The notes under the pieces are model-generated. The model worked only from the letters and a program-made list of their open reading frames with translations, did no database searches and was not told where the DNA came from. Below, one piece after another: positions 1 through 5,525 of a stretch of 8,415 nucleotides of DNA. How positions within the stretch are numbered: position 1 is the first letter of the stretch; each line of letters starts with the position of its first letter. The stretch comes from Calditrichaceae bacterium. Lineage in GTDB: Bacteria; Calditrichota; Calditrichia; Calditrichales; Calditrichaceae. Made by a program: the position numbers and the translations under genes. The stretch is from contig JAUVIB010000115.1 in the NCBI GenBank assembly GCA_030592985.1, positions 1 through 8,415 of the forward strand. The letters are read 5' to 3'.

Positions 1-89
1 GAGATTACGAACTGTTCCTTCCATTTTAAATATTTTCCCATTTTCTGAAAAAATCATTTAATTATCTACGGCCTATCTTAATCCAAATT

Positions 90-126
90 TCGACCGGATG
101 ATTATCCCATTCGACCCATTCGTCGA
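90..126 (+). promoter_or_regulatory. Candidate upstream activator site 1 (palindrome plus half-site)
   Basis: A 16-bp imperfect palindrome, TCGACCCATTCGTCGA, lies at 111-126. A further TCGACC half-site lies at 90-95, exactly 21 bp upstream start to start, about two helical turns. The same arrangement recurs at 5356-5392 with the same 15-nt spacer, and in weaker form at 4419-4454. The palindrome centre is about 88 bp upstream of the -24 GG of the sigma-54-type promoter at 204-220, a usual distance for enhancers of NtrC-family activators. Binding by the regulator encoded at 6756-8141 is inferred. Confidence 0.6.
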
Positions 127-203
127 TTTCAACACATTAATAACAACCATAGAACAAGTGCTAACATATTGTTTATTATTGTGATATAACTTTATTTCAA
201 TAA

Positions 204-220
204 TTGGCACACTGTTTGTA
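204..220 (+). promoter_or_regulatory. Sigma-54-type -24/-12 promoter for the Asp/Gly-repeat gene
   Basis: The sequence TTGGCAC-ACTGT-TTGTA matches the consensus TTGGCACG-N4-TTGCW. The -24 GG is at 206-207 and the -12 G at 218, giving the invariant 12-nt G-to-G spacing. The -24 block is perfect; the -12 block has GT where GC is preferred. The predicted transcript starts near 231 and leaves a leader of about 45 nt before the ATG at 277. A sigma-54 activator is encoded in the window and candidate enhancer boxes lie upstream, which strengthens the call. Confidence 0.65.
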
Positions 221-276
221 ATAACATAGGCAAACACAATTAACTCAATTCATTAATTTATTCAAGGAGATGTATC

Positions 277-768
277 ATGACACGTTTATCTAAACTCACG
301 CTCAACCTGACCTTAGCTTTAGCTTTGGTTGCTTTCTTTTCAAATAATTCCTTTGCACAGGATACAGGCGATGACGCTACTACACACGGCGCCGGTTTTG
401 TAGATGCCGATGGAGACGGCTACAATGATAACGCCCCCGATGCAGATGGCGACGGTATTCCTAACGGAATGGATGAAGATTATACGGGTTCAAAAAACCG
501 TAATCGCACCGGAACCAAAGGCTTTGTAGACGGAGATGGTGACGGCATCAATGACAATGCAATGGATGCTGACGGTGATGGTATCCCTAATGGGCAGGAT
601 CCTGATTTTGTACGCCCACAAGACGGCAGCGGCAATAAACATAAAAATAGCAATAAAAATAGCAACAAGAATAGCATGAAAGGTTCCGGTAACGGCAGCG
701 GAATGGGTAGTGGAGATTGTGACGGAACAGGACCTAAAGGCAACAGAAAACAAGGTGGACGTAAATAA
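277..768 (+). CDS. Secreted Asp/Gly-repeat protein with calcium-loop-like motifs
   Basis: A 163-residue exported protein. Residues 1-27 form a signal peptide (basic start, Leu/Ala-rich core, likely cleavage after SFA). Two near-identical units at 41-69 and 83-111 follow the pattern F-V-D-x-D-G-D-G-x-N-D-N-A-x-D-x-D-G-D-G-I-P-N-G-x-D-x-D. Each holds two Asp/Gly loops like those of EF-hands, dockerins or thrombospondin type 3 repeats, so calcium binding outside the inner membrane is likely but not proven. Residues 120-133 are a Lys/Asn/Ser-rich linker encoded by 12-nt tandem repeats. The tail is Gly/Ser-rich, carries the only cysteine (C148) in CDGTGPKG, and ends strongly basic. The start is supported by AAGGAGA at 264-270. 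It has its own sigma-54-type promoter and terminator, so it is probably monocistronic. A paralogue begins at 8141. The exact role is unknown. Confidence 0.85.
   Translation: MTRLSKLTLNLTLALALVAFFSNNSFAQDTGDDATTHGAGFVDADGDGYNDNAPDADGDGIPNGMDEDYTGSKNRNRTGTKGFVDGDGDGINDNAMDADGDGIPNGQDPDFVRPQDGSGNKHKNSNKNSNKNSMKGSGNGSGMGSGDCDGTGPKGNRKQGGRK
643..675 (+). repeat. 12-nt tandem repeat encoding Lys-Asn-Ser-Asn
   Basis: About 2.75 copies of a 12-nt unit (AAAAATAGCAAT and variants) lie in frame within the Asp/Gly-repeat gene and encode K-N-S-N units at residues 123-133. The array forms a hydrophilic linker between the Asp/Gly domain and the Gly-rich tail. Because the unit is a multiple of three, copy-number change would alter linker length without a frameshift. 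Confidence 0.7.
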
Positions 769-784
769 CAAATTCGCTAAATAA

Positions 785-818
785 ATGAAAACAGGGCTAT
801 CCCCTCCTCTGTTTTCAT
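785..818 (+). other. Perfect 10-bp hairpin just after the gene, without a U-tract
   Basis: ATGAAAACAG at 785-794 pairs with CTGTTTTCAT at 809-818 around a 14-nt loop. No U-tract follows. It lies 16 nt after the stop codon of the Asp/Gly-repeat gene and 4 nt before the terminator hairpin, so it may protect the 3' end of the transcript or assist termination. Confidence 0.5.
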
Positions 819-822
819 GCGT

Positions 823-855
823 AAAAAAGCCACTTTTTTAAGGTGGCTTTTTTTT
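823..855 (+). terminator. Rho-independent terminator
   Basis: An A-run at 823-828 leads into GCCAC (829-833), which pairs with GTGGC (843-847). The stem extends through a T.G wobble and two T-A pairs into a 3-nt loop, and eight T residues follow at 848-855. The flanking A-run and T-run also pair with each other, so it could work on both strands. It closes the Asp/Gly-repeat transcription unit. Confidence 0.9.
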
Positions 856-925
856 ATCTATTTCGAACAGTTTGTAATACCATAGTATGCTTACTCAGTA
901 ATTTTAACTCTTATAATAAGCTTTT

Positions 926-953
926 TTGCTAAAAATGAAAGTATTTTTAGAAT
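926..953 (+). promoter_or_regulatory. Possible housekeeping promoter for the DUF4405 gene
   Basis: TTGCTA (926-931) and TAGAAT (948-953) resemble -35 and -10 boxes with a 16-nt spacer. No -24/-12 motif or TCGACC palindrome was found in this gap, which sets this gene apart from the three sigma-54-type units. Such matches are common by chance in AT-rich DNA, so this is a weak call. Confidence 0.3.
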
Positions 954-1037
954 TTTTTGTATTAGTGTATAAATTAAAGTAGTAAACCAAATTGAAACAA
1001 AAAAATGTATTATGTTTAAATTTATATGGAGACGATA

Positions 1038-1871
1038 ATGACAAAATCACAAAACAAAAAGATGAACTGGCGTTCATTTACCAGTTTATATATTGTTTTT
1101 TCAGGATTTTTTATACTAATATCGGGTATCATTTTATACATTGCACCATCAGGCCGTGTAGCAAAATGGACATACTTAACAATTTTAGGACTTGAGAAAG
1201 ATGAATGGCAAGCTCTTCATATCATTTTTACTTTTCTTATTATCATTGCAAGCGGTTTTCACCTTTATTACAATTGGAAACCATTTATTTCATATCTGCA
1301 TACTAAAACAAAAGAGAAATTTACTTTAAAAAAAGAGTTAGTCTTATCTGTTTTAGTAACAATACTTGTATTTTTTCTGGTTCTCGGTAATGTACCACCA
1401 TTTAGTAATGTTTTAGATTTGGGAGAATATTTTACTGAAAGCTGGGAAAATGACTCCACTGAGCCGCCGGTATCTCATGCTGAATCCATGAGTTTCGCCG
1501 AATTATCCGTAACAATCAATATACCGGTGGAAGAAATGTTAAAAAACCTAAAACAAAATCAGGTAATCGCTACTGAGAATGAAATAATAAAAGATGTAGC
1601 TGATAATAATAGCTTAACACCGCTTGAAATTTTTAAAAAAATGAACACGGTTAAAAAAACGAGTAGTTCTTCCTCTTATTACGGATCTGGACTTGGGAAA
1701 AAATCGTTACTCGAAGTCTGCAAACAACTAAATATCGATATAGATATAGCTTTGCAGAGGCTTGCGATCACCGGCATAAAAGCTAATAGTGAAATGATAT
1801 TAAAAGATATCGCTAAAAAAAATGATAAAAACCCCATTGACATAATAGAAATTATTAATAAGAAACAATAA
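1038..1871 (+). CDS. DUF4405-family membrane protein with C-terminal helical tail
   Basis: A 277-residue inner-membrane protein. Hydrophobic helices lie at about 15-36, 58-78 and 100-117. The segment APSGRVAKWT, the stretch E-W-Q-A-L-H(61), and G-F-H(75)-L-Y-Y-N-W-K match the family usually annotated DUF4405. The paired helix-2 histidines resemble haem ligands of small cytochrome b proteins, so a redox role is possible but inferred. The soluble tail has two related helical units at about 152-203 and 219-275, each reading S-(F/L)-x-E-(L/V)-...-I-...-P-(L/I)-(E/D)-I, joined by a Ser-rich linker. The start at 1038 is preferred over the in-frame ATG at 1026 because GGAG (1028-1031) lies 6 nt before 1038 and inside the longer version. 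It is flanked by long gaps, so it is probably transcribed alone. The substrate or partner is unknown. Confidence 0.75.
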   Translation: MTKSQNKKMNWRSFTSLYIVFSGFFILISGIILYIAPSGRVAKWTYLTILGLEKDEWQALHIIFTFLIIIASGFHLYYNWKPFISYLHTKTKEKFTLKKELVLSVLVTILVFFLVLGNVPPFSNVLDLGEYFTESWENDSTEPPVSHAESMSFAELSVTINIPVEEMLKNLKQNQVIATENEIIKDVADNNSLTPLEIFKKMNTVKKTSSSSSYYGSGLGKKSLLEVCKQLNIDIDIALQRLAITGIKANSEMILKDIAKKNDKNPIDIIEIINKKQ

Positions 1872-2012
1872 ACTTTGATTATTTCTTAAACTTTTGTATT
1901 TTTAGATCTTTATTGAAACTTTCTGTTTGTGATTAACAAATTTTAAGTGTTTCTCCGGTTTCAAATAAATCCAAACCATTATTATGCCAATTTTGAATGA
2001 ACTTTTTTTTTG

Positions 2013-2068
2013 TACTAAACAATTTTTCGATTCATAATCGGTCACACAAGTATGATATGTGATCGGTT
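2013..2068 (+). promoter_or_regulatory. Possible promoter with inverted repeat before the DUF5916 gene
   Basis: CATAAT (2033-2038) is a good -10 candidate with a poor -35 (TTGTAC, 2010-2015) at 17 nt. Overlapping it is an 11-bp inverted repeat: AATCGGTCACA (2036-2046) pairs with TGTGATCGGTT (2058-2068), including two G.T pairs, with an 11-nt spacer. It could be an operator near the start point or a leader hairpin. A separate short palindrome, CGATT-CAT-AATCG, lies at 2028-2040. None matches the TCGACC-N4-GGTCGA element found elsewhere in the window. Confidence 0.3.
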
Positions 2069-2107
2069 TTATTTTTTACAACTTAAAATGTGACAGGATA
2101 TATGTAA

Positions 2108-3523
2108 ATGGCGGGGAAATCTACTACATTTTATTCTACCTTAGGATTAATTTTCTCCTTAATTATTATACATTCTCTTTTTGCCCAACATAGTAAACCG
2201 GATACAATTTACGCCTTGCAAACAAGTGAAAAGATCAGGGTAGACGGTCATTTAAATGAAGCGGTTTGGCAACAAGCTGTACCCATAAGTAATTTCACCC
2301 AACGAGAACTGCAGGAAGGCCTGCCGGCAACAGAAACCACAAAAGTTGCTATTATATATGATAAAAAAATTCTCTATATCGGTATATGGTGCTACGATAA
2401 GGAACCTGATAAAATTATCGCCAGGAAAATGCAGCGTGATTTCCACTGGAATAGTGATGATAATATTGAAATTATTATCGATACCTACCATAATAAAAGA
2501 GACGGATACCTTTTTGTAACTAATCCTAACGGTGCCAGAGCGGATGCCATGATCATGGATAATGGACAACTCTTCAATAAAAGTTGGGATGGCGTCTGGG
2601 ATGTAAAAACACAGATTAATAGTCAGGGCTGGTTTGCCGAAATTCAAATCCCCTTTTCAACGCTAAAATTTGATGTTAAAGAACAATTAATATGGGGTAT
2701 AAATTTTGAACGTAATATCCGGCGGAAACTGGAACAGGTTATGTGGCAGGGATGGTCGCGTGATTCAGAATTAGAACAGGTTTCCCGCGCCGGCACATTA
2801 ATCGGATTACAAGGATTGCAAAACGTCAATATGGTCGAAATAAAGCCCTATGGACTGGCCGGAATACAAAAGGAACAAGGGAGTGACCAGGAGACTACTG
2901 CTAATTTGGGTGGCGATATCAACTATCTTATTACACCCACTTTAAAGTTAAATCTGACACTGAATACAGACTTTGCCCAGGTTGAATCAGATAAGGCTCA
3001 AATTAACTTAAGCCGTTTTTCCCTCTATTATCCTGAAAAAAGAGAATTTTTTTTAGAAGGTAAAGATTACTTTGATTTTAGCCTCGGCAGAAGAATACAG
3101 CCATTCTACAGCCGAAAAATCGGTATTGGAGATAATGGAGAAGTCATTCCTATCATCGGAGGAGCCCGTGTACTGGGCAAAGCTGGAAGGGCAACACTTG
3201 GCGCTATGAGTCTTCAAACAGCTGCCAAAGACTCAACTCCATCAACAAATTTTTCTGTTTTAAGATGGAAACAAGATGTTGGAGAACAATCCTCCGCCGG
3301 TTTGATCGGTGTGGGAAAATTTGAACCGAACCGGCATAATGTTGTAGCCGGCGGCGATTATCTCTATTCCACTTCAAATTTTCTTCAAAATAAAAACCTG
3401 TTTGTCGGTGGCTCTTATGCCATGAGTTATACTTCTGATGCGGAAAATAAGACAGGCAGCGCCCATCGTTTTTTTATCAGCTTACCAACCGATTTTGTAG
3501 AATACGATTTTGTATGGCTGTGA
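2108..3523 (+). CDS. DUF5916 / CBM9-like outer-membrane protein, N-terminal part cut by TGA
   Basis: A 471-residue product ending at an in-frame TGA. Residues 1-26 are a signal peptide (likely cut after LFA, before QHSK). Residues about 40-240 resemble the carbohydrate-binding module 9-like domain at the start of DUF5916 proteins: I-R-V-D-G-H-L-N-E-A-V-W, then D-N-I-E-I-I-I-D, then S-W-D-G-V-W-D-V and W-F-A-E-I-Q-I-P-F-S-T-L. The rest is amphipathic beta-strand sequence of the outer-membrane barrel, including Y-Y-P-E-K-R-E-F-F-L-E-G. Reading continues in the same frame after the TGA with expected family sequence (D-K-N-F-N-P-E-A-G-F-L-R-R), so the intact gene would span 2108-4279, about 723 codons. 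A truncated barrel is unlikely to insert properly, so this is probably a pseudogene unless the TGA is read through. AGGA (2095-2098) supports the start. The substrate of such proteins is not established. Confidence 0.8.
   Translation: MAGKSTTFYSTLGLIFSLIIIHSLFAQHSKPDTIYALQTSEKIRVDGHLNEAVWQQAVPISNFTQRELQEGLPATETTKVAIIYDKKILYIGIWCYDKEPDKIIARKMQRDFHWNSDDNIEIIIDTYHNKRDGYLFVTNPNGARADAMIMDNGQLFNKSWDGVWDVKTQINSQGWFAEIQIPFSTLKFDVKEQLIWGINFERNIRRKLEQVMWQGWSRDSELEQVSRAGTLIGLQGLQNVNMVEIKPYGLAGIQKEQGSDQETTANLGGDINYLITPTLKLNLTLNTDFAQVESDKAQINLSRFSLYYPEKREFFLEGKDYFDFSLGRRIQPFYSRKIGIGDNGEVIPIIGGARVLGKAGRATLGAMSLQTAAKDSTPSTNFSVLRWKQDVGEQSSAGLIGVGKFEPNRHNVVAGGDYLYSTSNFLQNKNLFVGGSYAMSYTSDAENKTGSAHRFFISLPTDFVEYDFVWL
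3521..3523 (+). other. In-frame TGA interrupting the DUF5916 gene
   Basis: The TGA lies between ...FVEYDFVWL and SDKNFNPEAGFLRR. Both sides are in the same frame and read as continuous family sequence, so one base substitution (for example from GGA or CGA) explains it and no frameshift is needed. I see no convincing selenocysteine insertion hairpin directly downstream, only weak AT pairing. No other gene in the window has an internal TGA, which argues against a reassigned code. Confidence 0.8.
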
Positions 3524-3577
3524 AGTGATAAAAATTTTAATCCTGAAGCTGGTTTTTTACGAAGAACAAATTATCAA

Positions 3578-4279
3578 ATGTTAAAATCAGAATTACAATT
3601 TAACCCGCGCCCCACTTTTTTACCCGGTATTAAGCAGCTTGAAATTAAACCTATGGATGTGAACTATTTTTTCAACGATGAAACCGGACAACTTATTACG
3701 CTCGAAGCTGAATTCAGACCTCTGGGATTTGAAACTATGAGTGGAGAGTTTATTGAATTTAATATTATACGTAATGCAGAAAATCTAGAGGAAGATTTTG
3801 AAATTCATGAGGATATTATAATCCCTATGGATGAATATTGGTTCACAACATACGAAATACAATTATATACATTCAGCGGACGTCCTGTTTTCGCTTATTC
3901 CCAATTTAGCTGGGGAGATTTTTTTAATGGCAGCCGTGAACAATTATCCCTTTTTCTCATTTGGCGCATAAATAAACATTTGAGTATAAGTACTGACATA
4001 GAAAAGAATCGTATTAAACTTCCTGATGGGAGCTTTAATACCCATGAATATGGGGCAGACATTCAATATAATTTTACACCTAATCTATTCAGCTCTATTT
4101 TCGGTCAGTGGAACAGCAACGATGATGAAGTAATTCTTAATTTTCGCTTTAACTGGATACCGAAACCGGGAGCGAATCTATACTTTATTGTCAATCAATC
4201 CTTTGATACAGGAAGGCATACCTGGATTGGAACTAATACAGCTGTTATTACCAAACTAATTTGGCGTTTTGAAATTTAA
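3578..4279 (+). CDS. DUF5916 barrel, C-terminal fragment downstream of the TGA
   Basis: A 233-codon open stretch from the first ATG after the premature stop; the same frame is open back to 3524, adding 18 more codons. It continues the beta-barrel of the gene starting at 2108: alternating hydrophobic and polar residues with many aromatics, and a final strand (V-I-T-K-L-I-W-R-F-E-I) like the closing strand of outer-membrane barrels. There is no ribosome binding site before 3578 and no signal peptide, so independent translation to a useful product is unlikely. The fragment looks intact, with no further stops or frameshifts, which fits a recent nonsense change, a sequencing error or low-level readthrough. 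No clear terminator follows. Confidence 0.65.
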   Translation: MLKSELQFNPRPTFLPGIKQLEIKPMDVNYFFNDETGQLITLEAEFRPLGFETMSGEFIEFNIIRNAENLEEDFEIHEDIIIPMDEYWFTTYEIQLYTFSGRPVFAYSQFSWGDFFNGSREQLSLFLIWRINKHLSISTDIEKNRIKLPDGSFNTHEYGADIQYNFTPNLFSSIFGQWNSNDDEVILNFRFNWIPKPGANLYFIVNQSFDTGRHTWIGTNTAVITKLIWRFEI

Positions 4280-4418
4280 GTAGTTCCATTTGACCGGAAA
4301 AAGGGTACTATTAAAGAACTTCTCTTCTACTATAAGATAAATTGCATCACACCGGTTGATCTTACTCAGAGAAGAATTTAGAAATCGCTTAAATTTTATG
4401 ACAAATAAACTCAAATAC

Positions 4419-4454
4419 TCGCCCTATTTTCCCACCACTCTACCATTTGGTCGA
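4419..4454 (+). promoter_or_regulatory. Candidate upstream activator site 2 (palindrome plus half-site)
   Basis: TCTACCATTTGGTCGA at 4439-4454 is an imperfect 16-bp palindrome matching TCGACC-N4-GGTCGA with one mismatch in the left half. A TCGCCC half-site lies at 4419-4424, 20 bp upstream start to start (21 bp at the other two sites). The centre is about 75 bp before the -24 GG at 4522, some 10 bp (one helical turn) closer than at site 3. Regulator binding is inferred. Confidence 0.55.
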
Positions 4455-4519
4455 ACTTTTTGATACAGATCACCGTTGGTATTTATCGTATCTTATTGTA
4501 AATATTATAATTATAGTCC

Positions 4520-4536
4520 TTGGCATGCTTTATGCT
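4520..4536 (+). promoter_or_regulatory. Sigma-54-type -24/-12 promoter for the ferritin-like gene
   Basis: TTGGCAT-GCTTT-ATGCT matches the consensus with GG at 4522-4523 and the preferred GC at 4534-4535, again with 12-nt spacing. It is the best of the three at the -12 element. Transcription would start near 4547, about 40 nt before the ATG at 4587. Confidence 0.7.
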
Positions 4537-4586
4537 TTAAAGATTATATATAATTAACAGTAACCAACTAATTTTATGGAGGTATG

Positions 4587-5264
4587 ATGTACACCAGGAA
4601 CTTAATTTATGCACTTTTATCTACAGTAATGATTTTTACGTTAAGCTGTTCTACCAATATGGAGGCAGCTTCAGATACAAATATCTCGCAAGAAACCTCA
4701 ATAGCCACTGATATTAGCAAATTACCGGTTGAGGATTTAAACCAGGGCGAAACGGACGGACTGATTTTTATGCGGGAAGAAGAAAAGCTAGCCAGAGATG
4801 TATATATAGTATTGAATGAAAAATGGAATCTACGTGTATTTGAGAATATCTCGCAGAGTGAGCAAAAACATACCGATGCCATAAAATTACTATTAGATAA
4901 ATATCAATTAGCTGATCCTGTAAAAAATGATACTATCGGGTCCTTCACTAATGATTCTCTTCGATCCCTTTATTACTCTCTTACCGAATTGGGGAGTATA
5001 TCTCTTGTCGAAGCATTGAAAGTGGGTGCAATAATTGAAGAAATCGATATCCGCGACCTGCACCACGAACTTGACAATACGGTTGACAACGAGGATATTA
5101 CGATGGTCTATGAAAACTTATTAAGAGGATCAGAAAATCATATACGAGCTTTTACCAGAAATCTAAGCAGACAAGGCATAGAATATCAGCCCCAAATTTT
5201 AGCAGAAGATATGTATAATACAATAATTGCCAGCGGACAGAGTAGAGGTCGTGGCAGACGTTAA
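4587..5264 (+). CDS. DUF2202 ferritin-like lipoprotein
   Basis: A 225-residue envelope protein. Residues 1-20 are a signal peptide ending T-L-S-C(21), a lipobox-like site with Thr at -3 where Leu is usual. A Ser/Thr-rich linker leads to a ferritin-like four-helix domain of the family annotated DUF2202: G-L-I-F-M-R-E-E-E-K-L-A-R-D-V-Y (58-73), E92-Q-K-H95 (an ExxH metal motif), E151-E152, and G-S-E183-N-H185-I-R-A-F. These acidic residues and histidines fit a diiron-type centre, but the catalytic role of the family is unknown. The tail is basic (G-R-G-R-R). The start at 4587 is chosen over the adjacent in-frame ATG at 4584 because GGAGG (4578-4582) is only 1 nt from 4584 but 4 nt from 4587. 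It is a single-gene unit with a sigma-54-type promoter and a strong terminator; control by the nearby regulator is inferred. Confidence 0.85.
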   Translation: MYTRNLIYALLSTVMIFTLSCSTNMEAASDTNISQETSIATDISKLPVEDLNQGETDGLIFMREEEKLARDVYIVLNEKWNLRVFENISQSEQKHTDAIKLLLDKYQLADPVKNDTIGSFTNDSLRSLYYSLTELGSISLVEALKVGAIIEEIDIRDLHHELDNTVDNEDITMVYENLLRGSENHIRAFTRNLSRQGIEYQPQILAEDMYNTIIASGQSRGRGRR

Positions 5265-5272
5265 TAAATTAT

Positions 5273-5311
5273 GAAACAGTAAAGATAGTTTTCTTTACTG
5301 TTTCTTTTTTT
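5273..5311 (+). terminator. Strong rho-independent terminator after the ferritin-like gene
   Basis: GAAACAGTAAAG (5273-5284) pairs perfectly over 12 bp with CTTTACTGTTTC (5293-5304) around an 8-nt loop, and is followed directly by seven T residues (5305-5311). It lies 8 nt after the stop codon and separates this unit from the next promoter. Confidence 0.92.
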
Positions 5312-5355
5312 AATTCAGATATTTTATAAACACAATCCTCCTCGACTTGCTATTT

Positions 5356-5392
5356 TCGACCAGCCAAGTAGGTAGCTCGCCCACTTGGTCGA
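5356..5392 (+). promoter_or_regulatory. Candidate upstream activator site 3 (palindrome plus half-site)
   Basis: TCGCCCACTTGGTCGA at 5377-5392 is an imperfect 16-bp palindrome, and a TCGACC half-site lies at 5356-5361. The 21-bp start-to-start distance and 15-nt spacer are identical to site 1 (90-126), although the spacer sequences differ. The centre is about 85 bp before the -24 GG at 5470. This suggests that the regulator gene two positions downstream is autoregulated. Confidence 0.6.
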
Positions 5393-5467
5393 TTTTTATC
5401 TCCTTTCTTTTCTACAAAAAAACCGTTATCTCCTTATTTTTTTTATAGTTAATGTAAATATATTTTT

Positions 5468-5484
5468 TTGGCATAATTCTTGAT
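5468..5484 (+). promoter_or_regulatory. Sigma-54-type -24/-12 promoter for the barrel-regulator operon
   Basis: TTGGCAT-AATTC-TTGAT has GG at 5470-5471 and the -12 G at 5482, with 12-nt spacing. The -24 block is strong; the -12 block has GA where GC is preferred. Transcription would start near 5495, about 31 nt before the ATG at 5526. The unit would include the barrel gene, the response regulator and the second Asp/Gly-repeat gene. Confidence 0.62.
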
Positions 5485-5525
5485 ATAATCTATTGTAATT
5501 AGTAAATTTATAATGAGGAAAGATA

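Larger units (their letters stand above)
4280..4586 (+). other. Intergenic region of about 300 nt holding promoter and activator boxes
   Basis: I see no gene or RNA here. The first 130 nt show no clear terminator or repeat. The second half holds candidate activator site 2 (4419-4454), the sigma-54-type promoter (4520-4536) and the GGAGG ribosome binding site (4578-4582) of the ferritin-like gene. Confidence 0.6.

Noticed and set aside
1..48. End of a gene entering from the left edge
   Set aside because: One frame is open for only 15 codons before a TGA, with no recognisable sequence; nothing supports a gene.
992..1195. Short forward open frame starting before the DUF4405 gene
   Set aside because: It overlaps the DUF4405 coding sequence in another frame, has no good ribosome binding site and encodes no recognisable protein.
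1860..1887. AT-rich hairpin across the stop codon of the DUF4405 gene as a terminator
   Set aside because: The stem is almost all A-T with a mismatch and lacks a T-run directly after it, so it is too weak to call.
1967..1990. Sigma-54-like TTGGCATAAT on the minus strand
   Set aside because: The -12 element is poor, no minus-strand gene follows in that direction and no TCGACC palindrome lies at the proper distance.
3521..3523. Selenocysteine or reassigned TGA codon
   Set aside because: All intact genes end with TAA, which would allow a reassigned TGA, but across roughly 2,000 other codons no second in-frame TGA occurs, and tryptophan and glycine use standard codons. No convincing insertion hairpin follows the TGA, and a barrel protein is an unlikely selenoprotein. 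A nonsense change or sequencing error is simpler.
5364..5392. Terminator-like hairpin (CCAAGT / ACTTGG) followed by a short T-run
   Set aside because: A stronger terminator already lies at 5273-5311, and the T-run is weak and offset. The symmetry is better explained by the palindromic activator site shared with two other promoters.
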